Positions 25,717-36,347 are shown, numbered from the stretch's first letter. The stretch: DNA of 64,000 nucleotides from an uncultured Colwellia sp. (GCA_913062815.1 CAJXWZ010000019.1:1-64000), one strand, 5' to 3'. The notes: generated from the letters alone by a model not told the origin. Made by a program: numbers and translations.

Positions 25717-26496
25717 ATGTTTAACAAGCTTTGGCTAATACTTGTTGTTTATTTAGTATTTAGTCAAATATCAATTGCAGCTCAGCGCACTTTAAACATG
25801 AATGATGTTGCATGGCCTCCTTACTTTTTCATTGATAATCAAACTAAAAAATTTAACTTAGGCTTTGGCAAGGAACTTTTAAATTACTGTTTAGCTAAAT
25901 CAGACTATAAAGTTAAATATATCAGGCTGCCTATTGATGGTACATACCAGTATATGAAGCAAGGCAAACTTGATTTAACGGTATACTCGTATAAAAAAGA
26001 AAGAGAGCAAGCATTAATTTATGGCAAAGAGCCTCTTTTTCGTTCTGAGTATGGTTTTTTAGTTCCTGCGAATAGTAAAATTCAAGTAAATACGCTCGAT
26101 GATGTACTTCCTTATCAAATTGGCCACCTTGCTGGACTAACATACTCCCCAAATTATATGAAAATAATCAATGATAAAATGAAGCTTAAGCAAGTGACTG
26201 TAGGCCATACATTAGAGTCTATGTTTTTACAGTTGTTAGCGCCGAACCCACGCTTTGACATTATGGCGGACTCGAAAAGAACTTTTCATTGGTACGCAAA
26301 GAGTGCTGGAATTAGCGATAAAGTCAAAGTGCTAGATTACAACTTAATAACCAAAGACTACTTTATCACGGTAGCAAAACGCGCTAATAATATTGATAAC
26401 CCGACAAAATTGCTCAATGAAACGGACAACTGCTTAAAGCAGATGAAAAAAGATGGTAGTTATGAAGCTATTTTGGCTAAGTACGAACAACACTAA
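25717..26496 (+). CDS. Periplasmic substrate-binding protein (SBP_bac_3 type)
   Basis: A 259-residue secreted protein with a signal peptide ending at SIAAQ (about residue 22). It starts its mature part with LNMNDVAWPPYFFID, the usual beginning of amino-acid-type SBP_bac_3 domains. It has no permease or ATPase gene beside it. Such orphan proteins are common in marine Alteromonadales and may act in sensing or non-ABC roles; this remains inference. Confidence 0.82.
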   Translation: MFNKLWLILVVYLVFSQISIAAQRTLNMNDVAWPPYFFIDNQTKKFNLGFGKELLNYCLAKSDYKVKYIRLPIDGTYQYMKQGKLDLTVYSYKKEREQALIYGKEPLFRSEYGFLVPANSKIQVNTLDDVLPYQIGHLAGLTYSPNYMKIINDKMKLKQVTVGHTLESMFLQLLAPNPRFDIMADSKRTFHWYAKSAGISDKVKVLDYNLITKDYFITVAKRANNIDNPTKLLNETDNCLKQMKKDGSYEAILAKYEQH

Positions 26497-26546
26497 CCAC
26501 GTAACTTAATTATGGTATTTGCTAACCCCCTGCGCCAGAAACTTTA

Positions 26547-28526
26547 TTAAATGACTTGAAGCATCGACAACTTTTCTTTGATCTCCTGATATCGTTGTTG
26601 TTCACACGATGCAAAACCCGCTAACTTTTTTACTTTATTTCGACTAAACAAAGGCACTGTCATACCTACAAAAAATCGACAATACATTTCAACTGATATT
26701 GGCTGTGTTATCTTCGTTGATAAGTTTTGTTTAAAGTTTTCAGCATGTCTTATTAAATCTTCATCTGCAGGCCATGGCGCTTTGGATGAGTGTTCAAGTA
26801 TCGCGGTTTTTCCTCGGCAAACACTACAATGACCACACCTTTGTGGAGCATTACCATCATCAAAATATCGCGCTAAATTATAACTTAGACAGGTATCAAT
26901 TTGAAAAAAGGCAACCAAAGCAGCGATGCGATTAATTTCTTTTTCTTCTTTTTCAACAAAGTATCTATAAAGGTTCTCAGTCAATGCGAAGTCATTAAGC
27001 TCCTTGCTATTTACGTTAAAAACGTCAGTCATACGAGACGTTTCTAATACAATCATTTGTTGCTCTTGTAAATACTCTAGCGCGGTTATCACTCGATTCC
27101 TGTCTATTGATTTATCTTTTAGTAAATCATCAAAACTTAAACTGCCCCAGACTTTTTTAAACTGTGTCGCCTTGAATATTGCTGCAAGGAATTGCTTTCT
27201 TTGTTCATTAAAACCGGCAAGTATTTGCTCTTTGGGTTGTAAAAGCTTTATTTTAAAGTCAGCAAAATAAGCATGAGTCGCTTCAAGGATACCCAGCAAT
27301 TCTAATTGTACAAGTAAGGTTTTTAACGGTAATTGCTTGATATTACTTGCATTTGAAAGCTGCAACAATTGCAACTCCCATTTGCCGCCATATTGAGTGA
27401 GCTGTGAGTCAGTTTTTATATTATCAACCACATATTCAATGCCACTCAACTCTGGTGTATCACCATAAACAAAGTTTTCAACAATATTCACGCCATCTAG
27501 GTTTGCTAAGGTAATACAATGAGACAAGTTGCCATCTCGGCCTGCTCTGCCAATTTCTTGGCTATAATTTTCTATCGACTTAGGCAAGTCATAATGAAAA
27601 ACAAAACGAATATCACTTTTATCAATGCCCATACCAAAAGCAATTGTGGCAACGATCACTTGTATTTTTCCAGCCATAAAATCTGTTTGAATTTTACTGC
27701 GGATATCACTATCAAATCCTGCATGATAAGCACTAGCGTTAATACCTGATTTTTGTAAATAAGCCGCTACCTTTTCAGCACTGTGTTGCAGAGTGACATA
27801 AACAATACCAGTTCCTGATTGTTGCTTAATTTGCTGTGTTAAATAAGCGCTCTTATCTGCACTTGCCACAGGTACAACTGATAAGTCGAGGTTACTACGA
27901 TAAAAACCTGTCTGCACAATATTCGCCTCGCTAATGGCAAATTTCTTAGCCATATCTAACTTAACTTTTTTAGTTGCTGTAGCAGTTAATAGCAGGGTCA
28001 AAGGAATATTCAATTCAACTGTAATGTTCGGTAATTTTAAATAATCAGGACGAAAATTATGTCCCCATTCTGAGATACAGTGGGCTTCATCAACCACTAA
28101 CATTGACACTGACACCGACTGAATAAATTGACGAAAACGTTCATTCTTAAAACGCTCGACCGAAACCATTAATATTTTTATTTCACCATGACGTACTGCG
28201 GTCATAACCTCTTGTGTTTGATTACCTTTTAGTGTGGAATCAATACTTGCTGCAGCGATACCAATACTTGCTAGAAATGCTAGTTGATCTTTCATTAAGG
28301 CCAATAGTGGCGACACAACTAAAGTTAAATGAGGCAGATGCAAGGCGGTAAATTGGTAACACAATGATTTACCTGAGCCAGTAGGAAATATTGCTAAGCT
28401 AGACTGACCATTGAGTAATTGACTAATAGTTTGTTCTTGGCCATGACGAAACGAATCAAAGCCAAACGTGTTTTTAAGGGAGACGGCCAGAGCTTGTTTT
28501 TTAGGGTTGACAGTATTTCCATTCAT
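26547..28526 (-). CDS. RecQ-family ATP-dependent DNA helicase
   Basis: A 659-residue superfamily-2 helicase. The start at 28526 (MNGNTV) is preferred, because the longer frame would overlap the GST-like gene. It shows motif I FPTGSGKSLCYQ, motif Ia VSPLLALMKDQ, motif II DEAH, motif III TATAT and motif VI QEIGRAGRDG. A RecQ zinc site follows, formed by CLSYNLARYF and CGHCSVC. The last 100 residues contain no HRDC domain that I can recognise. It probably unwinds recombination or repair intermediates, and may be a second RecQ besides a canonical one elsewhere. Confidence 0.9.
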   Translation of the reverse strand: MNGNTVNPKKQALAVSLKNTFGFDSFRHGQEQTISQLLNGQSSLAIFPTGSGKSLCYQFTALHLPHLTLVVSPLLALMKDQLAFLASIGIAAASIDSTLKGNQTQEVMTAVRHGEIKILMVSVERFKNERFRQFIQSVSVSMLVVDEAHCISEWGHNFRPDYLKLPNITVELNIPLTLLLTATATKKVKLDMAKKFAISEANIVQTGFYRSNLDLSVVPVASADKSAYLTQQIKQQSGTGIVYVTLQHSAEKVAAYLQKSGINASAYHAGFDSDIRSKIQTDFMAGKIQVIVATIAFGMGIDKSDIRFVFHYDLPKSIENYSQEIGRAGRDGNLSHCITLANLDGVNIVENFVYGDTPELSGIEYVVDNIKTDSQLTQYGGKWELQLLQLSNASNIKQLPLKTLLVQLELLGILEATHAYFADFKIKLLQPKEQILAGFNEQRKQFLAAIFKATQFKKVWGSLSFDDLLKDKSIDRNRVITALEYLQEQQMIVLETSRMTDVFNVNSKELNDFALTENLYRYFVEKEEKEINRIAALVAFFQIDTCLSYNLARYFDDGNAPQRCGHCSVCRGKTAILEHSSKAPWPADEDLIRHAENFKQNLSTKITQPISVEMYCRFFVGMTVPLFSRNKVKKLAGFASCEQQRYQEIKEKLSMLQVI

Positions 28527-28581
28527 AATAAAAACTCGGTTAAAGTCATGCGCAAACTCTCTATAAACTAACGATAAAGCA

Positions 28582-29295
28582 TTAGCTGTAATGCAATTTT
28601 TCAATACGTTGACAAAACAGCACTAAATTTGAATAACTTTTTGCTTTAGCGTTAAATTCATTATCACAATTCGTTGAAATAAATTGGCACAAAATAGCAT
28701 ACACCGTAGCATCGAAGGTGCTAGGCTGTTCGCCAAAAAAGTAGTCTTGTTCAGCTAATAATGTTGATAACGCTGAAAAGCTTTTGTCACTAATAGCTAA
28801 AACCTCTTCTTTACTATGTCTACCTAACCCTTGGCCATATAAGTTTTTTCGCACCTTTCTTTGGATCATACTAGGCACAATAACTCTAATTGGCCAAGGT
28901 AAACCGCCAAAGAACGATGCTTTAACAACTTGCCAAGTATCATCAAGTATCCAACGAGAATAAACTAAACACCAATAAAGATTTTCATCTAAAGATTTAG
29001 TAAAAAGATAGGATTGTGCTTGCTGTGCTGGCGATAAATGATCATCCAATGAAAGCTTATGCTTATTTGTTAGATACTCAATAATCGCTTGTGAATCTGC
29101 AATTTTCACTTCATTTTCAGCGTCACTGTTTACTATAAACGGCAATTTCCCCTTAGGTGCCAGTTTTAAATTATCCGCTCCGGCAATGACTTCAAAGGGT
29201 AGACCTGCGATTTTCAAAAAAGCATCTACTTTCACTACAAACGGGCTAGGGTCCATCACACCAAAACTTGAACCAAAACTATATAATTTGATCAT
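28582..29295 (-). CDS. Glutathione S-transferase-like protein
   Basis: A 237-residue cytosolic protein with a thioredoxin-like GST N-domain (about 1-80; GKLPFIV with the cis-Pro, then DSQAIIEYL as the gamma-glutamyl binding motif) and an alpha-helical C-domain (about 95-235). The N-terminal GVMDPSPFVVKV resembles the metaxin/failed-axon-connections branch rather than classical GSTs. The active residue is uncertain. It precedes recQ on the same strand by 55 nt. Confidence 0.8.
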   Translation of the reverse strand: MIKLYSFGSSFGVMDPSPFVVKVDAFLKIAGLPFEVIAGADNLKLAPKGKLPFIVNSDAENEVKIADSQAIIEYLTNKHKLSLDDHLSPAQQAQSYLFTKSLDENLYWCLVYSRWILDDTWQVVKASFFGGLPWPIRVIVPSMIQRKVRKNLYGQGLGRHSKEEVLAISDKSFSALSTLLAEQDYFFGEQPSTFDATVYAILCQFISTNCDNEFNAKAKSYSNLVLFCQRIEKLHYS

Positions 29296-29487
29296 TTAAC
29301 TTTCCTTGCCAATATAACGAGTACTGAGTATTTAAACAGTATTCTATAAAGCAGGTTTTTGCAAAAAAAATATAACACTTTCGCAGTTTTTTGACGGCGT
29401 CATTCAATATCCAGCAAGCTTTACAAACAAAATAATAGCTTTAATCAATTACTTAGTAAGGTATCAATAGGTGATAAAGTTGCTTAT

Positions 29488-29838
29488 TCATATTTCAGCG
29501 GCTACAACAGAGATTTCTACCAATAGAGCTTCTCGCGCCATTTTCGCAGCAACACAAGCTCGTGCTGGTGCATGCCCTTCAGGTACCCAAGCATCCCAAA
29601 CGGCATTCATATCCGCAAAATAACTCATATCTTTGACGTATATGGTTGCTGATAAAATATGCTTTCTATCGCTTCCTGCTTGCAACAATAAAGCATCTAC
29701 TTTATCTAACATGGTCTGTGTTTGCTCACTAATATCTTTGGTGGCATCCGCCGCTACTTGTCCACACAAGTAAATTGTTCCGTTATGTTTGACAATACGG
29801 CTCATGCGTTGCTTGGTTTCTAATCTTTCTATGGTCAT
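29488..29838 (-). CDS. RidA/YjgF-family protein
   Basis: A 116-residue member of the Rid family, which hydrolyses reactive imine or enamine intermediates made by PLP enzymes. It has the family motif [22 protein letters not shown], with the key arginine near residue 95 and a glutamate near 110. It begins 3 nt after the DUF2959 lipoprotein gene, so the two are co-transcribed. It is outside the archetypal RidA length by few residues and may belong to a Rid2-7 subgroup. Confidence 0.88.
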   Translation of the reverse strand: MTIERLETKQRMSRIVKHNGTIYLCGQVAADATKDISEQTQTMLDKVDALLLQAGSDRKHILSATIYVKDMSYFADMNAVWDAWVPEGHAPARACVAAKMAREALLVEISVVAAEI

Positions 29839-29841
29839 TGT

Positions 29842-30489
29842 TTATTGTTCCAACAGTTCTATAAATTTTTGTGATTGTTCAATGGCGACATTCATATCGC
29901 GCATTAGCACACTGACATCTTTTTTGATGGATATCATCTCACCCTGTAAAGCTCCAATAGCTTTAGCATTTAAGTTGTGTTTTAAAAACAAGCTATTGTC
30001 TTTCAAAGCAGTCAATACGGGTGCCATTTTACTTTCAGCCTTGAGCATAGACTTAATTAGAGTTCTATAACGGCGTTGCGTTTCTCTCAACTTTATTGAG
30101 CTTTGTCTTTTTAAATTATCACTCGATATTTGCTCAATCTCATCTTGCCATTCATCAAATAGGGCATCTGCTACATCTTCAATTTTTGCAATACGAGCAC
30201 TAACCAGCTCTGCAGCTTTTTTAGAGTCTTCATATTGTTGGTGAATAACATTATATTGTTCTTCAAGCTCACCACCATCAAAGTTAATTAATGCCGTTAT
30301 TTCTTCTAAAGCTGATTTGAATTGTTGCTGAGCTTCTTGTTGGGATTCTTTGCCATCGACCACGCGATCTACCAATATGTCGCGTTTGTGAATACCTACT
30401 TTTTCCATGGCAGAGTAATAAGCAGTTGAACAAGCTGACAGCATTACCATAGTTGATAACATCAACAACGTACCTTTGAATTTTAACAT
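29842..30489 (-). CDS. DUF2959-family lipoprotein
   Basis: A 215-residue envelope lipoprotein. The start is the ATG at 30489, with AAGGAG seven nt upstream; the signal ends at VMLSAC (about residue 20). After this comes DUF2959, almost entirely helical and rich in Glu, Gln and Lys, suggesting long coiled coils (about 50-215). The function of the family is unknown to me. It is co-transcribed with the RidA-type gene. Confidence 0.85.
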   Translation of the reverse strand: MLKFKGTLLMLSTMVMLSACSTAYYSAMEKVGIHKRDILVDRVVDGKESQQEAQQQFKSALEEITALINFDGGELEEQYNVIHQQYEDSKKAAELVSARIAKIEDVADALFDEWQDEIEQISSDNLKRQSSIKLRETQRRYRTLIKSMLKAESKMAPVLTALKDNSLFLKHNLNAKAIGALQGEMISIKKDVSVLMRDMNVAIEQSQKFIELLEQ

Positions 30490-30593
30490 GAACAACTCCT
30501 TCGGTTTTTCATTACTACCTTACTAATGAATCTAATACCAATCAGTATAAAGTAATCAACTTAGCATAGTTATAAAAGGCATTAAGCTTATTA

Positions 30594-30634
30594 TTAAAAA
30601 ATAAAACCCCAAGGTTTTTCAACATTGAGGTTTT
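30594..30634 (-). terminator. Terminator downstream of guaA
   Basis: On the minus strand AAAACCTCAA (30634-30625) pairs with TTGGGGTTTT (30612-30603), one pair being G-U, and is followed by ATTTTTT. It lies 134 nt past the guaA stop. Confidence 0.75.
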
Positions 30635-30695
30635 AAGTAATAGCATATTAATTTAACAATTAGGCGATGGGAAATCGCTCAAATTCTAGGAAAAC

Positions 30696-30724
30696 GCACG
30701 GAGCTGACAGTAGTCAGTGAGTAC
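30696..30724. repeat. Palindromic intergenic repeat, copy A (behind guaA)
   Basis: A 29-nt element with the stem CTGAC-AGTA-GTCAG inside the frame GCACGGAG...TGAGTAC. It matches copy B behind guaB (32622-32650) at 23 of 29 positions, and the C-G closing pair of this stem is replaced by T-A in the other copy. It lies 44 nt past the guaA stop. Confidence 0.7.
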
Positions 30725-30767
30725 GATTGACAACGAAGTTGTTCGATTCAACAAGTCTAAAGTTAAA

Positions 30768-32345
30768 TTATTCCCATTCGATTGTAGCAGGCGGTTTACC
30801 TGAAATATCGTAAACCACTCTTGATATACCATCAATTTCATTAATAATACGATTAGACACTAACCCTAAGAAATCATAAGGCAAGTGTGACCAACGTGCG
30901 GTCATAAAGTCGATAGTTTCAACACAGCGCAGGCTAACAACCCAATCATATTTACGTGCATCGCCCATTACCCCAACAGAGCGTACAGGTAGAAACACGG
31001 TAAACGCCTGGCTTACTTTATGATATAGGTCAGCCTTGTGTAATTCTTCGATGAATATAGCATCTGCACGACGTAACAAGTCTGCATATTCTTTTTTCAC
31101 TTCACCTAGTATACGTACACCTAACCCTGGGCCAGGAAATGGGTGGCGATAAAGCATATCGTAAGGTAAGCCTAGCTCCAAACCAATTTTACGTACTTCA
31201 TCTTTAAATAATTCACGCAATGGTTCAACTAAGCCGAGCTTCATGTCATCAGGTAAACCACCTACATTATGGTGTGATTTAATAACATGTGCTTTACCGG
31301 TAGCGGATGCAGCAGATTCAATAACATCGGGATAAATAGTACCTTGCGCTAACCATTTAGCATTTTCTAGCTTTTTCGACTCTTCATCAAAAACGTCAAT
31401 AAAAACATTACCGATGATTTTACGCTTAGCTTCAGGCTCATCTTCGCCAGCTAAGCGCTCTAAAAATCTATCTTCAGCTTTTACATGTACTATGTTTAAA
31501 CCAAAATGGTCGCCAAACATATCCATGACTTGTTGGCCTTCGTCTAAACGAAGCAAACCATTATCAACAAATACACAGGTAAGTTTATCACCAATAGCGC
31601 GTTGTAAAAGCATGGCGACAACTGATGAATCAACACCACCTGATAGCCCTAAAATAACTTGATCATCGCCCACTTGTGCTTTCATTTTAGCAACAGCATC
31701 TTCAATAATTGAGGCCGATGTCCAAAGTTTGTCACATTGACAAATATCAACAACGAAGTGCTCTAAGATACGCATTCCTTGTTTGGTGTGTGTTACTTCA
31801 GGGTGAAATTGTACGCCGTAAAATTGCTTTTCTTCATTTGCCATAGCAGCGAAGGCACAACTATCAGTTTTAGCAACCGTAACAAAACCTTCTGGAATAG
31901 CTGATACTTTATCGCCATGACTCATCCATACGTCTAATAAAGCATTACCGTTGGTATTAACACTGTCTTCAATCGCATTAAACAAGGCTGACTTTGCCAC
32001 AACTTCAACGGCAGCATATCCAAATTCTTTATGGTCACTGCTGGTCACACTACCGCCGAGTTGTTCGGCCATAGTTTGCATGCCGTAACAAATACCTAAC
32101 ACGGGAATATTGGCACTAAATACGTATTCAGGTGCACGTGGTGAGTTTTCCATGGTAACTGATTCTGGACCACCGGCAAGAATAATGCCTGTAGGGTTAA
32201 ACTCTTTTATCTGTGCTTCAGTTACATCCCAAGACCAAAGTTCACAGTAAACGCCAATCTCACGTACACGACGAGCAATAAGCTGTGTGTACTGAGAACC
32301 AAAATCTAATATCAGTATGCGGTGATCATGAATGTCTTTACTCAT
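30768..32345 (-). CDS. guaA: GMP synthase (glutamine-hydrolysing)
   Basis: A 525-residue enzyme converting XMP to GMP with ATP and glutamine, the last step of GMP synthesis. The class-I glutaminase half has GICYGMQ with the catalytic Cys (about residue 86) and the His/Glu pair in QFHPEVTHT. The ATP-pyrophosphatase half has the P-loop SGGVDSS (about 233), and the C-terminal dimerisation domain ends PPATIEWE as in E. coli. It follows guaB on the same strand after a 341-nt gap. Confidence 0.98.
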   Translation of the reverse strand: MSKDIHDHRILILDFGSQYTQLIARRVREIGVYCELWSWDVTEAQIKEFNPTGIILAGGPESVTMENSPRAPEYVFSANIPVLGICYGMQTMAEQLGGSVTSSDHKEFGYAAVEVVAKSALFNAIEDSVNTNGNALLDVWMSHGDKVSAIPEGFVTVAKTDSCAFAAMANEEKQFYGVQFHPEVTHTKQGMRILEHFVVDICQCDKLWTSASIIEDAVAKMKAQVGDDQVILGLSGGVDSSVVAMLLQRAIGDKLTCVFVDNGLLRLDEGQQVMDMFGDHFGLNIVHVKAEDRFLERLAGEDEPEAKRKIIGNVFIDVFDEESKKLENAKWLAQGTIYPDVIESAASATGKAHVIKSHHNVGGLPDDMKLGLVEPLRELFKDEVRKIGLELGLPYDMLYRHPFPGPGLGVRILGEVKKEYADLLRRADAIFIEELHKADLYHKVSQAFTVFLPVRSVGVMGDARKYDWVVSLRCVETIDFMTARWSHLPYDFLGLVSNRIINEIDGISRVVYDISGKPPATIEWE

Positions 32346-32504
32346 GTTTGTTTTCCTACTATTGATGGCTCGTCATGAATCAACTTTATGCTGCATTGTC
32401 ATCGTAATGAAACGAAATCATTTATAAATATAAACTCATTAGTTTCATTTCTCGACGGCTTTGCCTAAAGCCTATTCATTTAGAGCAATATCTGTGTGTA
32501 TAAT

Positions 32505-32545
32505 CTTGCTGAGTTTATCTTTAATTGAGAGTACAACTCAGCAAG
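32505..32545. repeat. Inverted repeat between guaB and guaA
   Basis: A perfect 11-bp inverted repeat CTTGCTGAGTT (32505-32515) and AACTCAGCAAG (32535-32545) around a 19-nt loop. It has no U-run on either strand, so it is not an obvious terminator. It could be an operator, an RNA hairpin or a repeat remnant. Confidence 0.6.
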
Positions 32546-32621
32546 TTTGAATTTGTGTCTCTTATATAAATTCAGAGATAAAGCGTTTTACAAAGTAGTT
32601 TTGTTCGAAAACAAAGAAGAA

Positions 32622-32650
32622 GCGCGGAGTTGACGCTAGTCAATGAGCAC
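32622..32650. repeat. Palindromic intergenic repeat, copy B (behind guaB)
   Basis: A 29-nt element with the stem TTGAC-GCTA-GTCAA in the frame GCGCGGAG...TGAGCAC. Outside it, AGAAG (from about 32617) pairs with CTTCT (to about 32654), extending the hairpin. It lies 37 nt past the guaB stop, matching the placement of copy A behind guaA. Confidence 0.7.
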
Positions 32651-32686
32651 TTCTGATACCGTTCTCGTCAAAAATACTAAGTAAAA

Positions 32687-34159
32687 CTAGCCCGTACGGT
32701 AGTTAGGCGCTTCTTTGGTGATAGTTACATCATGTACATGCGACTCACCCATGCCTGCTGAAGTTATTTTCATAAACTCAGGTTTAGTTCGCATTACTTC
32801 AATAGTTGCACTACCGGTTAAGCCCATAGATGAGCGTAATCCACCCATCTGCTGATGAATAATGGCTGCTACAGGACCTTTGTAAGCCACACGGCCTTCA
32901 ATGCCTTCAGGTACTAGTTTGTCAGCTTCACCATCAGATTTTTGGAAATAACGGTCACTCGAACCTTCTTTTTGATCCATCGCACCTAAAGAGCCCATGC
33001 CACGATATGATTTATAGTAGCGACCTTGATAAAGTTCAACTTCTCCCGGAGCTTCTTCAGTACCAGCTAACATGCTGCCAACCATTACACAGTGAGCACC
33101 CGCAACTAAAGCTTTAGCAATATCACCAGAAAAACGAATACCACCATCGGCGATAACAGGTATACCTGTGCCTTTTAACGCTTCTACGGCATTTGAAATA
33201 GCCGTTAATTGTGGTACACCAACGCCAGTAACAATACGAGTAGTACAAATTGAACCTGGGCCAATACCGACTTTAACCGCATCAACACCAACATCTGCTA
33301 AGGCTTTTGCACCAGCGCCTGTAGCTACGTTGCCAGCAACAATTTGTAAATCTGGATATTTATCGCGTGTTTCTTTAACTCGATCAAGTACACCTTGAGA
33401 GTGACCATGAGAAGTATCAATTAGCAACACGTCAACACCAGCAGCCACTAATGCGTCTATGCGTTCATCAGTACCAGCGCCTACACCAACAGCAGCACCA
33501 ACTCGTAACCGACCTAATTCGTCTTTACAAGCATTCGGCTTTCTTTCTGCTTTTTGATAATCTTTTGCCGTAATTAAACCCTGAAGTTTAAACGCGCTGT
33601 CAACCACTAGAATTTTCTCAATGCGATTTTCATGCATTAAACCAAGAATTTCTTCACGTTCGGCTTTATCTGTTACTGTCACTAGCTTTTCTTTTGAGGT
33701 CATCAATGCTGAAACAGGTTTAGTTAAATCTGCCTCAAAACGTAAATCACGACCCGTGATAATACCAACCAAGTTATTTGCATCATCAACAACAGGAAAA
33801 CCTGAAAAACCTAGTTCATCTGCTTTACGCATGACCTGTTCAATGGTGTCATTAGGGCTAACAGCAACGGGATCTGAAACGATACCACTTTCATACTTTT
33901 TAACTTGCGATACATTGCTAGCTTGCTCAGCAATGGTCATGTTTTTATGAATGAAACCTATACCACCCTCTTGCGCTAAAGTTATAGCCAAACGCGCTTC
34001 TGTTACTGTGTCCATCGACGCAGATATCATAGGTACATTCAAGTTGATTTTTCGGGTTAGACGGGTTTTTAAATCGGCTGTATGAGGTAGCACCGTAGAA
34101 TGAGCAGGTACTAGTAGAACATCATCAAAAGTTAACGCTTCTTGGGCAATTCGTAACAT
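32687..34159 (-). CDS. guaB: IMP dehydrogenase
   Basis: A 490-residue enzyme oxidising IMP to XMP with NAD, the first committed step to GMP. The start is the ATG at 34159 ([16 protein letters not shown]), the conserved N-terminus; a longer frame would add 14 residues. Two CBS domains (about 95-205) interrupt the TIM barrel. The active-site loop GPGSICTT has the catalytic Cys (about 305), and the flap includes [10 protein letters not shown]. It diverges from xseA and is followed by guaA. Confidence 0.98.
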   Translation of the reverse strand: MLRIAQEALTFDDVLLVPAHSTVLPHTADLKTRLTRKINLNVPMISASMDTVTEARLAITLAQEGGIGFIHKNMTIAEQASNVSQVKKYESGIVSDPVAVSPNDTIEQVMRKADELGFSGFPVVDDANNLVGIITGRDLRFEADLTKPVSALMTSKEKLVTVTDKAEREEILGLMHENRIEKILVVDSAFKLQGLITAKDYQKAERKPNACKDELGRLRVGAAVGVGAGTDERIDALVAAGVDVLLIDTSHGHSQGVLDRVKETRDKYPDLQIVAGNVATGAGAKALADVGVDAVKVGIGPGSICTTRIVTGVGVPQLTAISNAVEALKGTGIPVIADGGIRFSGDIAKALVAGAHCVMVGSMLAGTEEAPGEVELYQGRYYKSYRGMGSLGAMDQKEGSSDRYFQKSDGEADKLVPEGIEGRVAYKGPVAAIIHQQMGGLRSSMGLTGSATIEVMRTKPEFMKITSAGMGESHVHDVTITKEAPNYRTG

Positions 34160-34230
34160 CGCAATATCACCAGAGTTAAGTGTGGAGTGGATACCAAGCA
34201 ATTAATGTTGGTATCGAATATTGCGGCAGA

Positions 34231-34259
34231 ATTTTAACCGTTTTCTTCGTTTAGGTAAA
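34231..34259 (-). promoter_or_regulatory. Candidate sigma-70 promoter of guaB
   Basis: The minus strand has TTTACC (34259-34254), a 17-nt spacer and TAAAAT (34236-34231). Transcription would start near 34224, about 65 nt upstream of the guaB ATG. Confidence 0.5.
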
Positions 34260-34326
34260 CATAAATTTGCTTTTAAAGTACAAAAGAATGCAAAATAAGT
34301 GCCCTAAATGACTATTAACTATTTTT

Positions 34327-35649
34327 ATGACAAAACAGCACATTTTACAAGTCAGTGAACTGACAAAAAAAGTACGTTTTATTTTAGAAAGCGAGCTACA
34401 TACTGTTTGGCTAACCGGTGAAATATCTAACTTTGTTGCAGCGAGTTCAGGTCATTGGTATCTATCACTTAAAGACAGTAAATCACAAGTACGCTGCGCT
34501 ATGTTCAAAGGCAACAATCGGCGGGTCAGATTAAAAGCAGCTAATGGCCAACAAGTACTAGTGAGAGCCAAAGTTTCATTATATGAACCGCGAGGCGACT
34601 TTCAATTAATCATTGAACAAATGGAAGATGCGGGTGAAGGTTTATTACGTCAACAATATGAACAGTTAAAAAATAAACTCAGTGCTCTAGGTGTTTTTTC
34701 ACAGTCACATAAAAAGGCAATTCCTAACCACATTAGTACCGTTGGTATTGTTACTTCACCAACAGGTGCTGCAGTTAAAGACATCCTTACCGTTTTAAGG
34801 CGACGCAACCCAAATATCAACGCGATTATTTATCCTGCTTTAGTGCAAGGGGAATATGCCAGTAACGATATTTGTCATGCTATTTATCAAGCTAATATTC
34901 GCAAAGAGTGTAATGTACTTATTGTGGGCCGAGGTGGTGGCTCACTTGAAGATTTATGGTCTTTTAATGAAGAATCTGTTGTGCAAGCAATATATGACTC
35001 TACGATTCCTGTTATTAGTGCAGTGGGTCATGAAGTAGATACTACGTTAAGCGATTATGTGGCCGATTTACGTGCTGCCACGCCTTCTGCCGCAGCTGAA
35101 TTAGTTTCCAGCGATAGTAGTGAGCTTATTGAAAAAATCACTATCGCTAAGCAGCGTTTTTCTCAAGCGATACTAAAGAGAATATCAACATATCGCCAAC
35201 AACATAGTTATCTTGAACATAGATTAAAACAAGTTCACCCAGAGCAACAATTATTAGTACAACAACAAAAAGCTGATGAGTTAGAGATACGATTACGCCA
35301 AGCTTTCAATCGCTTAATGCAACAAAGTACCCAGCGACCAAAACAATTGCAACAAAGACTGGAATTAGCTTCACCGCTAAAACCGATCATAGAGCAACAC
35401 GCGCAAGTCAAGCTACTCAAACAACGGTTAGTTTATGCTATGCAAATCAATCAACAACAAAAGAGTGACGCTTTCATTCATTTAATTGAACAGTTGCATC
35501 TGGTTAGTCCGTTAGCGACTATTGCAAGGGGATATAGTGTAACCCGCAATATTGACAATAAAGTCATTAGTTCTGTTGAGCAAGTTAGGGCTAACGATGA
35601 AATCAAGGTACAAGTTACTGATGGGGTCATTAAAGCCAACGTTATTTAA
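34327..35649 (+). CDS. xseA: Exodeoxyribonuclease VII large subunit
   Basis: A 440-residue subunit that with XseB degrades single-stranded DNA to oligonucleotides. It has an N-terminal OB-fold (about 20-110; LTGEISNFVAASSGHWYLSL) and the catalytic core with VGRGGGSLEDLWSFNE (about 197-212) and AVGHEVDTTLSD (about 234). A long coiled coil (about 260-390) and a short C-terminal segment with ARGYSVT complete it. It is divergent from guaB, as in most gammaproteobacteria, and convergent with the PilZ gene 11 nt away. Confidence 0.97.
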   Translation: MTKQHILQVSELTKKVRFILESELHTVWLTGEISNFVAASSGHWYLSLKDSKSQVRCAMFKGNNRRVRLKAANGQQVLVRAKVSLYEPRGDFQLIIEQMEDAGEGLLRQQYEQLKNKLSALGVFSQSHKKAIPNHISTVGIVTSPTGAAVKDILTVLRRRNPNINAIIYPALVQGEYASNDICHAIYQANIRKECNVLIVGRGGGSLEDLWSFNEESVVQAIYDSTIPVISAVGHEVDTTLSDYVADLRAATPSAAAELVSSDSSELIEKITIAKQRFSQAILKRISTYRQQHSYLEHRLKQVHPEQQLLVQQQKADELEIRLRQAFNRLMQQSTQRPKQLQQRLELASPLKPIIEQHAQVKLLKQRLVYAMQINQQQKSDAFIHLIEQLHLVSPLATIARGYSVTRNIDNKVISSVEQVRANDEIKVQVTDGVIKANVI

Positions 35650-35660
35650 GACGCTAAATA

Positions 35661-36347
35661 TTATCCCTCTTGTGTGGTAATGGTATCAAATAATAATTGG
35701 CTTACTTGTTTGTGACTTTTTGGCGAAAATTTAACACCAAAAGATAAGCCATCATTTTGTTGCTTTAAATTGCAAACAGCCCCTTGTAGTTTCAAGTTAT
35801 GACCGCCCTGTTTGTCTTCAACTACAATTATAATCGCTTTTTTCTCTGACAAAACTAGTTTTTCACCATTGACAATACCTAGCTGACAGCCATTGATAGA
35901 TAGATTAGCTATCGTGGTCTCCCAATAGCTTTCGTCTATTTTTACTTTAGCGATTATATCGGTTTCTATACGAATAGAGGACCGTAAGTTTTGTAAACCT
36001 ACGGTACGAGGAAATTCCAACACCATAATACGAGATGGCATCTGGATGGTTTGCTTGATGGAACTTACAAAAGCAACTACTGCACCTTCGTGCCCTTCAA
36101 TGAGTCCTCTTACCGTGATTTTGGCACCTTGAATAAGGTGTTGAGAAAACTTACCAAGTCTGTTTGCTTCAGGAAATTGAATCAAAACATATTGTTTTGG
36201 TAAATAGCCAATAAAAGTGGTTCTAAACTTACCTCGCTGCCCGGCGGGGGTAATCACATCAATGGTGACTAAAGAGCCGGCATGAAGTAACGCTAAATTG
36301 CGATCTAAGCGCGCTGAGGTTTCAATTTTGGTCGGTTGATCCGCCAT
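35661..36347 (-). CDS. YcgR-like PilZ-domain c-di-GMP-binding protein
   Basis: A 228-residue cytoplasmic protein. The N-terminal half (about 15-115) resembles the YcgR/PilZN domain. The C-terminal PilZ domain (about 118-225) has both binding motifs: RSSIR as RxxxR (about 122-126) and NLSINGCQL as (D/N)xSxxG (about 148). In E. coli, YcgR brakes the flagellar motor on binding c-di-GMP; here the role may be motility or pili and is inferred. It is downstream of der on the same strand, with a 137-nt gap. Confidence 0.85.
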   Translation of the reverse strand: MADQPTKIETSARLDRNLALLHAGSLVTIDVITPAGQRGKFRTTFIGYLPKQYVLIQFPEANRLGKFSQHLIQGAKITVRGLIEGHEGAVVAFVSSIKQTIQMPSRIMVLEFPRTVGLQNLRSSIRIETDIIAKVKIDESYWETTIANLSINGCQLGIVNGEKLVLSEKKAIIIVVEDKQGGHNLKLQGAVCNLKQQNDGLSFGVKFSPKSHKQVSQLLFDTITTQEG

